DNA of 10,634 bases from SZUA-229 sp041589175 (GCA_041589175.1 JBFHWF010000077.1:1-10634); one strand, 5' to 3'; positions 1-7,320 are shown, counted from the stretch's first letter. Notes: generated by a model from the letters alone, not told the origin. Numbers and translations are program-made.

Positions 1-45
1 ATTCGCCTTGTAAGGGCGACGCTCTACCAGCTGAGCTAACCACCC
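1..45 (-). tRNA. tRNA-Val (anticodon UAC), 3' part cut by window edge
   Basis: Read on the minus strand, the first 45 nt of a tRNA are present. They comprise the acceptor 5' strand GGGTGGT, the D arm GCTC-AGCTGGTA-GAGC, and a complete anticodon stem TCGCC/GGCGA around the loop CTTACAA. The anticodon TAC lies at window positions 10-12 and reads GUA-type valine codons. The 5' half closely resembles E. coli tRNA-Val(UAC). The variable loop, T arm and acceptor 3' strand lie beyond the window. Its 5' end is only 15 nt after the hupB stop codon with no terminator between, so it is probably processed from a hupB-tRNA transcript. Confidence 0.93.
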
Positions 46-60
46 GCCGTTAGAGGGCCG

Positions 61-333
61 CTAGTTTACTGCATCTTTCAGTGCTTTGCCAGGCTTAAAT
101 GCGGGTACATTTGCCGCTGCAATCTTGATTTCTGCACCTGTCTGGGGATTGCGACCTGTACGTGCAGAACGCTGACGAACCAGGAATGTACCGAAGCCAA
201 CGATAGTGACCTGGTCGTTATCTTTCAGTGCGCCTGAAACGGAGGAAATCATTGCGTCGAGTGCACGACCAGAATCTGCTTTGGATAATCCGGAGTTTTC
301 TGCGATAGCGTCAATCAGTTCAGATTTGTTCAT
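61..333 (-). CDS. hupB: DNA-binding protein HU-beta
   Basis: This is a 90-residue histone-like nucleoid protein, the usual HU length. HU dimers bend and wrap DNA without sequence specificity and take part in nucleoid compaction, replication and recombination. The N-terminal helices (MNKSELIDAI onward) form the dimer body. The signature VGFGTF is at 45-50. The beta-arm carries RNPQTG at 61-66, whose Pro63 intercalates into DNA, and the C-terminus ends in the family-typical AFKPGKALKDAVN. The ATG has a good AGGA ribosome site 6 nt upstream. The position directly downstream of lon is the conserved gammaproteobacterial location of hupB, which separates it from hupA. A strong promoter at 488-517 drives it, and no terminator is visible before tRNA-Val. 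Confidence 0.97.
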   Translation of the reverse strand: MNKSELIDAIAENSGLSKADSGRALDAMISSVSGALKDNDQVTIVGFGTFLVRQRSARTGRNPQTGAEIKIAAANVPAFKPGKALKDAVN

Positions 334-487
334 TAGTAATCCTAATATTTGTTGTATTTTGTAGAAAAAGAAACTGTCGTTTCAAAAGTAAGATATTTAA
401 TTATTGTAAAAGCCCGATCTACCAGTGTTTTGACTTTGGATGTTGAGTCTTGCTTCAGGAAGAACTTCACAAATTACTTGCGGCAAA

Positions 488-517
488 TTTATACCAGCCC
501 GGAAAGCGCCGTGTCAA
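488..517 (-). promoter_or_regulatory. hupB sigma-70 promoter (consensus -35, extended -10)
   Basis: On the minus strand a perfect -35 box TTGACA (512-517) is followed after 18 nt by TATAAA (488-493). The -10 is preceded by TGG, giving an extended -10. Transcription would start near 481, leaving a leader of about 148 nt before the hupB ATG. A second perfect TTGACA lies 39 bp further upstream at 551-556, but its best -10, TACAGC at 527-532, is weak. The assignment is by motif only. Confidence 0.7.
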
Positions 518-675
518 TGGCTTTTGGCTGTATTCAGGCGGATAATTTTGTGTCAAGAGCTAAATAACAGCATTTATCTGAAAAATTAAAAAAATTTCAA
601 AAATATTAGTGAAGTAGATCAAAAAAAACTGACTTGAGTTCACGACAGCAAGCGAGGCAAATTAACATCACAAAA

Positions 676-716
676 AAAAAATAACCACCAGAATTACCTC
701 CTGGTGGTTATTTTTT
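676..716 (-). terminator. Intrinsic terminator of lon (symmetrical)
   Basis: A perfect inverted repeat pairs 676-691 with 701-716. The core is AATAACCACCAG / CTGGTGGTTATT, around a 9-nt loop, and it is flanked by an A-run on one side and a T-run on the other. It begins 13 nt after the lon stop. In the minus direction the GC stem is followed by an uninterrupted U tract. Because the repeat is symmetrical it could also stop plus-strand transcription. Confidence 0.9.
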
Positions 717-729
717 CAACAGCTCAGGC

Positions 730-3171
730 TTAGTGATGCCTGAGACTATCTTCCTTTTTTGATTTTTTCCCCTTACTGGTGCCCGATGTACCAGAGCCCT
801 TGTCTTTCTCCAGTGGAGCTGGCGCCTGTTTTAGCGCAATTGCCAGAACATCGTCTATCCAGCGTACCGGACAGATTTCGAGCTTTTCTCGCACACTCTC
901 AGGTATCTCTGCCAGATCCTTTTCATTTTCGGCCGGAATAATAACTGTCTCGATGCCACCGCGATGAGCTGCAAGCAGTTTTTCCTTAAGGCCACCAATT
1001 GGAAGCACTTCTCCACGCAGTGTAATTTCACCTGTCATGGCGACACTCGACTTCACGGGTATTCCAGTCATGGTCGATACAATTGCGGTGCACATGCCGA
1101 TACCTGCACTGGGCCCATCTTTCGGTGTTGCTCCTTCTGGCACGTGAATATGGATATCCTTATTTTCATGGAAATCGTCAGCAAGCCCGAGCGCTGCGGC
1201 ACGGCTTCTTACTACCGTCATGGCTGCATGAATTGATTCCTGCATCACATCGCCAAGTTGCCCGGTAAAGGTTTGCTTACCTTTACCCGCCATAACAGCC
1301 GCTTCAATACTCAGCAGTTCGCCACCCACTTCGGTCCAGGCGAGACCCGTTACCTGACCAATCTTGTCATTATCTTCAGCCTTACCATAACGGAAGCGCT
1401 TAACACCAAGATATTTCTCAAGATTCTCAGGTGTCACTACAACCTTATCGGTTGAAGGGGTTAACAGAACATCCTTAACAACCTTACGGCAGATCTTGGA
1501 CATTTCACGCTCCAGGCTACGCACACCGGCTTCGCGAGTGTAATAACGCACCGTATCCATAATCGCGTCTTCTGTCACTTCCAGCTCATTCTCATTCAGA
1601 CCATTGTTTTCCATCTGCTTGGGCAGCAGATAATTTTTCACAATGTTCATCTTCTCGTCTTCGGTGTAACCCGGAATACGAATAACTTCCATACGATCCA
1701 GCAAAGGACCCGGTATATTCATGCTGTTAGATGTTGCGATAAACATGACATCCGACAGATCAAAGTCCACCTCGAGGTAATGGTCACCAAAGGTATGATT
1801 CTGCTCAGGATCGAGAACTTCAAGCAACGCCGATGCCGGATCACCACGGAAGTCCTGCGCCATCTTGTCTATTTCATCCAGCAGGAATAGCGGGTTACGC
1901 GTGCCCACCTTGCTTAGATTCTGAATGACTTTACCGGGCAGAGAGCCAATATAAGTGCGACGATGACCGCGAATTTCGGCTTCATCACGCACCCCGCCCA
2001 GCGCCATACGGGTGAATTTACGATTAGTCGCTTTGGCAATGGACTGCCCCAGAGACGTCTTGCCCACACCCGGGGGGCCCACCAGACAGAGAATAGGACC
2101 TTTTAGTTTTTTCACACGCTGCTGCACAGCGAGATACTCAAGGATACGCTCCTTAACCTTTTCAAGACCATAATGATCTTCATCGAGTATGGTCTGCGCC
2201 TTACTCAGGTCCTGAGAAATCTTGCTACGTTTTTTCCATGGACAGCTCACCAGTGCGTCAATGTAGTTTCGAACAACGGTGGCTTCAGCCGACATGGGTG
2301 ACATCATCTTCAGCTTGTTGAGTTCGGAAGTGGCTTTCTTCTTGGCTTCCTTACTCATACCCGCTTTTTCGATCTTGTTTTCAAGATCTTCAATTTCGTT
2401 TGGCGCTTCGTCCAGCTCACCCAGCTCTTTCTGGATGGCTTTCATCTGCTCATTCAGGTAGTACTCACGCTGGCTTTTTTCCATCTGCTGCTTAACACGA
2501 CCACGAATGCGCTTTTCGATCTGTAGCAGGTCGATTTCCGCTTCGATCATACTCAGCAGGTATTCCATACGCGCTTTTACATCGGAGATTGCCAGAATAT
2601 TCTGCTTTTCTTCCACTTTCAGCGACATATGTGCCGCTATCGTGTCAGAAAGGCGCGCCGGATCATCAATACCGCTCAGAGAAGTCAGAATTTCAGGAGG
2701 GACTTTCTTGTTCAGTTTTACATACTGATCAAACACACCCATGATTGAGCGGGACAGGACTTCCAGTTCACGCACCTGGTCGTCACCCTTGTCTTCCAGC
2801 AGCGTATAGTCCGCAGTAAAGAAGGCCTCTTCTTCAAATACCTCATCGACATGGGCACGAGTCGAACCTTCCACCAGCACCTTGATGGTTCCATCCGGCA
2901 ATTTTAACAACTGCAAAATCGTGGATAAGGTACCAATTTCGTGAATATCCTTCATTGAAGGATCATCAATTTCAGCGCTTTTCTGTGCGACTAGTAAAAT
3001 CTGCTTGTCTTTGGACATAGCAGCATCCAGGGCCTGTATGGATTTATCTCGACCCACAAACAGTGGAATCACCATGTGCGGATAGACCACGACATCCCGT
3101 AATGGCAGGACCGGGGTTTTACCCTCATAGGGTTCCGCGGTTGATTCAACTTCGTTTTCGATTTCTGACAC
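730..3171 (-). CDS. lon: ATP-dependent protease Lon (La)
   Basis: This cytoplasmic AAA+ serine protease degrades misfolded and regulatory proteins. The 813 residues compare with 784 in E. coli. The N-terminal substrate-binding domain runs from about 18 to 210 (VLPLRDVVVYPHMVIPLFVG), followed by a coiled-coil stretch to about 310. The AAA+ module has Walker A GPPGVGKT (365-372) and Walker B FLLDEID (429-435). The protease domain carries catalytic Ser688 in KDGPSAG and Lys731 in GGLKEKLL, spaced 43 residues apart as in E. coli. The start is GTG, chosen because AGAGG lies 8 nt upstream and the Lon domain follows directly. The last ~26 residues form a Gly/Ser/Lys-rich tail ending in HH. A near-consensus sigma-32 promoter lies upstream and a strong terminator follows, so it is probably its own heat-inducible unit. 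Confidence 0.98.
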   Translation of the reverse strand: MSEIENEVESTAEPYEGKTPVLPLRDVVVYPHMVIPLFVGRDKSIQALDAAMSKDKQILLVAQKSAEIDDPSMKDIHEIGTLSTILQLLKLPDGTIKVLVEGSTRAHVDEVFEEEAFFTADYTLLEDKGDDQVRELEVLSRSIMGVFDQYVKLNKKVPPEILTSLSGIDDPARLSDTIAAHMSLKVEEKQNILAISDVKARMEYLLSMIEAEIDLLQIEKRIRGRVKQQMEKSQREYYLNEQMKAIQKELGELDEAPNEIEDLENKIEKAGMSKEAKKKATSELNKLKMMSPMSAEATVVRNYIDALVSCPWKKRSKISQDLSKAQTILDEDHYGLEKVKERILEYLAVQQRVKKLKGPILCLVGPPGVGKTSLGQSIAKATNRKFTRMALGGVRDEAEIRGHRRTYIGSLPGKVIQNLSKVGTRNPLFLLDEIDKMAQDFRGDPASALLEVLDPEQNHTFGDHYLEVDFDLSDVMFIATSNSMNIPGPLLDRMEVIRIPGYTEDEKMNIVKNYLLPKQMENNGLNENELEVTEDAIMDTVRYYTREAGVRSLEREMSKICRKVVKDVLLTPSTDKVVVTPENLEKYLGVKRFRYGKAEDNDKIGQVTGLAWTEVGGELLSIEAAVMAGKGKQTFTGQLGDVMQESIHAAMTVVRSRAAALGLADDFHENKDIHIHVPEGATPKDGPSAGIGMCTAIVSTMTGIPVKSSVAMTGEITLRGEVLPIGGLKEKLLAAHRGGIETVIIPAENEKDLAEIPESVREKLEICPVRWIDDVLAIALKQAPAPLEKDKGSGTSGTSKGKKSKKEDSLRHH

Positions 3172-3231
3172 AGTGTGTACCTCTGTTGATTGAGGGGTCT
3201 AGAGGAGCCCGTATTTGTCTTTGTACGTTTC

Positions 3232-3259
3232 ACATGGGGGCGGAAATTAAAGCTTCAAG
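3232..3259 (-). promoter_or_regulatory. lon heat-shock (sigma-32) promoter
   Basis: On the minus strand, CTTGAA (3254-3259) is followed after 14 nt by CCCCATGT (3232-3239). This matches the known RpoH consensus CTTGAA - 13 to 17 nt - CCCCATnT almost exactly. Transcription would start near 3225, giving a leader of about 53 nt before the lon GTG. lon is a classical RpoH regulon member, so motif and context agree. Confidence 0.85.
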
Positions 3260-3285
3260 CATACTGGCTTAAAAACTTAGCGGCG

Positions 3286-3324
3286 GATACTAAAGTCCCA
3301 GCAAAAGCCGGGCTTTTCAGTATC
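3286..3324 (-). repeat. Imperfect stem-loop between clpX and lon
   Basis: The outer arms GATACT / AGTATC (3286-3291 and 3319-3324) pair perfectly. Inside them is a nested short inverted repeat, AAAAGC-cgg-GCTTTT (3303-3317). It lies about 86 nt past the clpX stop and upstream of the lon heat-shock promoter. It could mark the 3' end of the clpX transcript, but there is no U tract, so it is not a standard intrinsic terminator. Confidence 0.4.
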
Positions 3325-3409
3325 TACTGCGAGGCGCTGACCTAGATGGATCAGGCATTGTCAACTGGTACAGTAACAACTTCCCTGTGTGCACTGAAAC
3401 GAAACTGGA

Positions 3410-4690
3410 TTATTCAGCGTTATTGGCTGATTTCTGAGTCTCGTTGTTTTCGTAAACCATGTATGGCTTGGATTCGCCGTTGATGACGCTCTCATCCAGT
3501 ACCACCTTGCTAACATCATCCAGTGAAGGTAGTTCATACATCGTTTCCAGCAGGATATTTTCAAGGATGGTGCGCAGTCCACGGGCACCGGTTTTACGTT
3601 CCATGGCTTTCTTGGCAACGGCGGTTAGCGCATCGTCACGGAACTCAAGCTCACAGTCTTCCATTTCAAACATCTTGGAATACTGCTTGGTCAATGCATT
3701 CTTGGGCTGGGTAAGAATGGTTACCAGAGCCTCTTCGTCCAGCTCTTCCAGAGTCGCAACAACCGGTAAACGACCAACGAACTCAGGAATCAGGCCATAG
3801 CGAATCAGGTCATCAGCTTCCAGCTCCTGCAAAAGCTCACCGGTGGACTTGGTATTTTCCTTACTTCGTACTTCAGCACCAAAGCCAATACCACTCTTTT
3901 CTGAGCGGTCACGAATCACCTGATCAAGGCCAGCGAATGCACCACCACAGATAAACAGGATATTTGAGGTATCCACCTGCAGGAATTCCTGCTGGGGATG
4001 CTTACGACCCCCCTGTGGAGGAACAGATGCCACGGTACCTTCAATCAGCTTGAGTAAAGCCTGTTGAACGCCTTCACCGGACACATCTCGGGTGATGGAA
4101 GGGTTATCCGATTTGCGTGAGATCTTGTCGATTTCGTCGATATAGACAATACCCGTCTGGGCCTTTTCGACATCGTAGTCACACTTCTGCAGTAACTTCT
4201 GGATGATATTCTCTACGTCTTCACCCACATAACCGGCTTCGGTTAATGTTGTTGCATCTGCAATAGTGAAAGGTACATTAAGCAGTCTCGCCAGCGTCTG
4301 TGCGAGCAGGGTTTTACCCGAGCCCGTTGGGCCGATCAGCATAATATTGCTTTTCGACAGCTCGACATCGTCTTTCTTATGTTTAACTTCAAGGCGTTTG
4401 TAATGGTTGTAAACGGCAACAGAAAGTACTTTCTTGGCCTGCTGCTGACCAATCACATAGTCATCAAGGATTTCCTTGATTTCACGTGGTTTAGGCAGTT
4501 TATGTACCGAAGAGGCTGCCTGTTCCTGTAATTCTTCGCTGATGATGTCGTTACATAACTCAACACATTCATCGCAGATAAAAACTGATGGACCTGCTAT
4601 CAGCTTTTTGACTTCGTGCTGGCTCTTGCCGCAAAACGAGCAGTACAATAACTTACCCGAGTCTTCATCATTATTCTTTTCGTCACTCAT
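3410..4690 (-). CDS. clpX: ATP-dependent Clp protease, ATP-binding subunit ClpX
   Basis: This is the AAA+ unfoldase that recognises tagged substrates (such as ssrA-tagged proteins), unfolds them and feeds them into ClpP. It has 426 residues, close to 424 in E. coli. The N-terminal C4 zinc finger uses Cys17, Cys20, Cys39 and Cys42. Walker A GPTGSGKT is at 120-127 and Walker B VYIDEID ends near 188. The pore loop GYVG is at 153-156, the RKH loop at 229-231, the ClpP-docking IGF loop at 268-270, and the sensor-2 GARGLR at 368-373. All functional landmarks are intact. The ATG has GAGGA 6 nt upstream. It lies 351 nt downstream of clpP, with a terminator in between, so it probably has its own promoter, though I could not define a convincing one. 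Confidence 0.98.
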   Translation of the reverse strand: MSDEKNNDEDSGKLLYCSFCGKSQHEVKKLIAGPSVFICDECVELCNDIISEELQEQAASSVHKLPKPREIKEILDDYVIGQQQAKKVLSVAVYNHYKRLEVKHKKDDVELSKSNIMLIGPTGSGKTLLAQTLARLLNVPFTIADATTLTEAGYVGEDVENIIQKLLQKCDYDVEKAQTGIVYIDEIDKISRKSDNPSITRDVSGEGVQQALLKLIEGTVASVPPQGGRKHPQQEFLQVDTSNILFICGGAFAGLDQVIRDRSEKSGIGFGAEVRSKENTKSTGELLQELEADDLIRYGLIPEFVGRLPVVATLEELDEEALVTILTQPKNALTKQYSKMFEMEDCELEFRDDALTAVAKKAMERKTGARGLRTILENILLETMYELPSLDDVSKVVLDESVINGESKPYMVYENNETQKSANNAE

Positions 4691-4944
4691 GACGTGTCCT
4701 CATGCTAGCCCGAAGCTGATCTAAAAACTATCCTGAACCACTGTCAGGCGCTACCCCATACCTTGCCAATTCTAGAAATAACTTGCAAGCGTATAATTTA
4801 AAAGGTTTTTTACCAAAATACGCGAAAATAAGCCAGAAATCCGTGAATTTGGTTACTTTTTATGCAAATACTGCACAAAATCCGACCAGTAGCACTTATC
4901 CAGCAGGCCACCGGACATACCCCAGAAGATAGCCCATATTTCAC

Positions 4945-4970
4945 AAAAAAACCGCTCGACGGCGGCTTTT
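4945..4970 (-). terminator. Intrinsic terminator downstream of clpP
   Basis: On the minus strand, AAAAG-CCGC (4962-4970) pairs through a CGTCGA loop with GCGG-TTTTT (down to 4945). One G-U wobble pair sits in the stem, and the U run is 7 nt long. On the plus strand the wobble becomes an A/C mismatch, so the element works best in the clpP direction. It lies about 70 nt past the clpP stop. Confidence 0.75.
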
Positions 4971-4989
4971 CTCTACTGTGTCTTTAATC

Positions 4990-5013
4990 GGGCACCCTGC
5001 CAGGAGGGTGCCC
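4990..5013 (-). repeat. Perfect hairpin just downstream of clpP
   Basis: The 9-bp inverted repeat GGGCACCCT / AGGGTGCCC flanks a 6-nt loop, starting 28 nt after the clpP stop. The stem is strong, but what follows on the minus strand (GATTAAAG) is not a U tract. It is more likely a 3'-end stabiliser or attenuator upstream of the true terminator at 4945-4970 than a terminator itself. Confidence 0.7.
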
Positions 5014-5041
5014 TGCAACAACAGCGAATCGTCAAATGCGC

Positions 5042-5689
5042 TTATACAGACGCCTCTTCTCCATGACGCTCACGTAGCACCTGGTCGATCATGCCATAGT
5101 CAGCCGCCTCATCCGAGCTCATGAAGTTATCACGCTCGGTATCGACTTCGATCTTTTCAAACGGCTGCCCGGTATGTTTCGACAGAATTTTGTTCAGGCG
5201 CTCACGCATATTGAGTATTTCCCGGGCATGAATATCGATATCGGTTGCCTGCCCCTGAAAACCGCCCAGTGGCTGGTGGATCATCACGCGAGAATGCGGC
5301 AGGCAGTAACGCTTACCTGCTGCTCCACCTGCCAGCAGAAGTGCACCCATACTTGCAGCCTGGCCCACACACAGGGTGGAAACATCTGGCTTGATAAACT
5401 GCATGGTATCGTAAATCGCCATACCTGCCGTCACCACACCACCCGGTGAGTTTATGTAGATCGAAATATCCTTGTCAGGGTTTTCAGACTCCAGGAACAG
5501 TAACTGTGCAACCACAAGATTAGCCATGTGATCTTCAATTGGGCCGACAATAAAAATAACGCGCTCTTTCAGCAGACGCGAGAAAATATCATAAGAACGC
5601 TCACCTCGAGAGGTTTGCTCTACTACCATAGGTATCAGGTTGTCCTGTACGCCTAATGCGCCCTTACTATATTCAGATGTAATGATCAT
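5042..5689 (-). CDS. clpP: ATP-dependent Clp protease, proteolytic subunit ClpP
   Basis: This self-compartmentalised serine peptidase forms two stacked heptameric rings and degrades polypeptides fed by ClpX or ClpA. It has 215 residues against 207 for the E. coli precursor. The catalytic triad is Ser113 (QAASMGA), His138 (VMIHQPLGG) and Asp187 (RDNFMS), each shifted by two residues from E. coli. The oxyanion-region SPGG is at 81-84. The first ~15 residues are likely the propeptide removed by self-cleavage, as in E. coli. The start was chosen because GGAG lies 7 nt upstream; another ATG 4 nt earlier is out of frame. It lies between tig, which has its own terminator, and a terminator before clpX, so it is probably monocistronic. 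Confidence 0.98.
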   Translation of the reverse strand: MIITSEYSKGALGVQDNLIPMVVEQTSRGERSYDIFSRLLKERVIFIVGPIEDHMANLVVAQLLFLESENPDKDISIYINSPGGVVTAGMAIYDTMQFIKPDVSTLCVGQAASMGALLLAGGAAGKRYCLPHSRVMIHQPLGGFQGQATDIDIHAREILNMRERLNKILSKHTGQPFEKIEVDTERDNFMSSDEAADYGMIDQVLRERHGEEASV

Positions 5690-5789
5690 TCATGTTCTCC
5701 AGGAACGGTTGGCCCTTTGTGGGTACTCGGTCGACAGGCCGAGATTTATTATCTGTGAGCCGCCTAATTGGCTGGTCTAGTCACAAACG

Positions 5790-5817
5790 ATTGTATGTTC
5801 TGACTGGATAATTACAA
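5790..5817 (-). promoter_or_regulatory. Possible clpP sigma-70 promoter
   Basis: On the minus strand TTGTAA (5812-5817) is followed after 16 nt by TACAAT (5790-5795), one mismatch from the -10 consensus. Transcription would start near 5783, about 94 nt before the clpP ATG. It falls after the tig terminator, where a clpP promoter is needed. The -35 box matches only 4 of 6 positions, and no sigma-32 motif was seen. Confidence 0.4.
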
Positions 5818-5885
5818 GTAGGCAGACAAAAAAACAGTCACTGTCATTCTATGCAGAGTTTCTGCAGGCAATAATAAACGCACAT

Positions 5886-5918
5886 AAAAAACCCCACACC
5901 GTTTAAAGTGTAGGGTTT
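5886..5918 (-). terminator. Intrinsic terminator of tig
   Basis: On the minus strand AAACCCTACAC (5908-5918) pairs with GTGTGGGGTTT, with one G-U wobble, around a short loop. A run of T follows down to 5886. It begins 26 nt after the tig stop codon. The match to the standard stem plus U-tract pattern is clear, and it separates tig from clpP. Confidence 0.88.
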
Positions 5919-5944
5919 CTTACTATCAGTAAAACCGTTATGGC

Positions 5945-7249
5945 TTATGACTGTGGAGAGGGCTGAGGATTCATCAGATCCTGGAAGTTACTGGCTGTAT
6001 CAGTAACTTTTGCCTGATCAACGATCCAGTCGACGACCATTTCTTCAAGTACCAGAGCCTCAACACCCTGCTTCAGCTGTGGGTTGTTAGCGTAATGGTT
6101 CTTAACTTCCTGTGGGTCTTCGTAGGTTTCAGCGATGTCATCAATCTTTGCTGTTACACGATCCGCATCAGGCTTAAGCTCAGATTTCTTGATAACTTCA
6201 CCCACTAGCAGACCCAGACTTACACGGCGTTTAGCTTCACCTTCAAATAGTTCTTTCGGTAAAGACATACCTGCCTGCAGACCACCCGATTCTGCCATCT
6301 GCTTCTGCAGATTTTCACATTCGCCATCAATCAGCGCTGTTGGTACCAGTATTTCGTTAGCCGCCAGCAGCTTATCAAGAACATTTTTCTTCAGAGTGTC
6401 CTGCAGTTTATTGCGCAGCTCACGTTCCATATTCTGACGAATGTCGTTACGTAACTGTTCAACATCACCACTTTCAACACCAAAGGAACGAGCAAAATCT
6501 TCATCCAGCGCTGGCGCTTTTGCTTCTGCAACCGAAACAATCGTTGTTGCAAACGTTGCAGGCTTACCCTTCAGCTCATCTGCGTGATAATCACCCGGGA
6601 AACTCACTTCGAATTCAAACTCATCTCCAGCACTCTTACCTACCAGAGCTTCTTCAAAACCAGGGATCATGCTGCTTGAGCCAATCACAACCGGTACAGA
6701 GTCGGCCTTTCCACCTTCGAATGGCTCGCCATCGATAGAACCCACAAAACTGATGACAACCTGGTCACCATCCTGTGACGCACGCTCAACCGTTTCATAG
6801 GTGGTGCGCTGCTTCAGCAAGGTTTCGATCATGGTATCGACATCGGCATCCGTTACCTCGGCGGTTGGGCGCTCCACTTCCAGGTCAGCCATATCTGACA
6901 GTGTAATCTCCGGGTAAACCTCGAATGTTGCAACATATTCCAGTGGCTTACCGGGCTCCATCGAAGTTGGCTCTATCGTCGGGTTGCCGGCCGGATTCAG
7001 AGATTCCTGTACAACTGCCTCACGCAGTGTGTTCTGCATAACCTCACCCACGACTTCCTGCATAACAGCCGCACCATATTGCTGTTTGACGACTTTCAGT
7101 GGCACCTTGCCCGGACGGAAGCCATCAACCTTGACGCGCGAACGCATCGAGTTCAAACGACTTTCAACTTCCTTATCAACGGTTTCAGCGGGAACCTGAA
7201 TGGTTAATTTTCGTTCCAGCCCTTCGCCGGATTCAACAGAAACTTGCAT
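5945..7249 (-). CDS. tig: Trigger factor, ribosome-associated chaperone and peptidyl-prolyl isomerase
   Basis: This ATP-independent chaperone docks at the ribosome exit tunnel and shields nascent chains. It has 434 residues, close to 432 in E. coli. The N-terminal ribosome-binding domain carries the signature GFRPGKVP at 43-50, exactly where E. coli has it. The FKBP-type isomerase domain spans about 161-240 (GDQVVISFVGSIDGEPFEGG, IPGFEEALVG). The rest is the helical C-terminal substrate cradle. An in-frame ATG 48 nt upstream exists, but the start at 7249 matches the family N-terminus (MQVSVESGEGLERK) and has GAGG 5 nt upstream. It lies 71 nt after tRNA-Leu with no visible terminator or good promoter between, so co-transcription is likely. 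It ends in a clear terminator. Confidence 0.97.
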   Translation of the reverse strand: MQVSVESGEGLERKLTIQVPAETVDKEVESRLNSMRSRVKVDGFRPGKVPLKVVKQQYGAAVMQEVVGEVMQNTLREAVVQESLNPAGNPTIEPTSMEPGKPLEYVATFEVYPEITLSDMADLEVERPTAEVTDADVDTMIETLLKQRTTYETVERASQDGDQVVISFVGSIDGEPFEGGKADSVPVVIGSSSMIPGFEEALVGKSAGDEFEFEVSFPGDYHADELKGKPATFATTIVSVAEAKAPALDEDFARSFGVESGDVEQLRNDIRQNMERELRNKLQDTLKKNVLDKLLAANEILVPTALIDGECENLQKQMAESGGLQAGMSLPKELFEGEAKRRVSLGLLVGEVIKKSELKPDADRVTAKIDDIAETYEDPQEVKNHYANNPQLKQGVEALVLEEMVVDWIVDQAKVTDTASNFQDLMNPQPSPQS

Positions 7250-7320
7250 AGCAACCTCATCAACACCTGATCGACGGATACGGTCATGCCGATGCAAGTG
7301 GGTGGTTATTTAAAATAAGA

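Larger units (their letters stand above)
334..729. other. hupB-lon intergenic region
   Basis: This is a 396-nt gap between the hupB start and the lon stop. From left to right it holds the hupB ribosome site (340-343), a long hupB leader, the hupB promoter (488-517), a second -35-like box (551-556), an AT-rich stretch from about 560 to 680 that could serve as an upstream element for the promoter, and the lon terminator (676-716). A plus-strand open frame at 349-567 lacks a ribosome site, overlaps the promoter and resembles nothing I recognise, so I do not call it a gene. Confidence 0.7.
4691..5041. other. clpP-clpX intergenic region
   Basis: This is a 351-nt gap. It contains two hairpins behind clpP (4945-4970 and 4990-5013) and, nearer clpX, an AT-rich segment (about 4775-4870) that should hold the clpX promoter. 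The best minus-strand sigma-70 candidate is TATACG with TTTTGG 17 nt upstream around 4790-4818, a poor match, so I do not list it separately. No minus-strand sigma-32 motif like that of lon was found. No open frame here looks coding. Confidence 0.55.

Noticed and set aside
349..567. Plus-strand open frame of 72 codons between hupB and lon
   Set aside because: It has a TTG start, no ribosome site and no recognisable protein features, and it overlaps the hupB leader and promoter on the other strand.
3359..3364. Perfect TTGACA on the minus strand downstream of clpX
   Set aside because: No acceptable -10 box stands 16-18 nt downstream, so it is not called a promoter.
3361..3618. Minus-strand 85-codon frame overlapping the end of clpX
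   Set aside because: It is an out-of-frame shadow of the well-conserved clpX C-terminal coding region, with no features of its own.
7250..7297. Upstream extension of tig by 16 residues (MHRHDRIRRSG...)
   Set aside because: The extension falls in the tRNA-tig spacer and is not part of the trigger factor family N-terminus. The ATG at 7249 has its own ribosome site.
7302..7320. AT-rich palindrome TTATTT/AAATAA just after tRNA-Leu
   Set aside because: It has no GC stem, so it cannot act as an intrinsic terminator. It is probably chance in AT-rich sequence.
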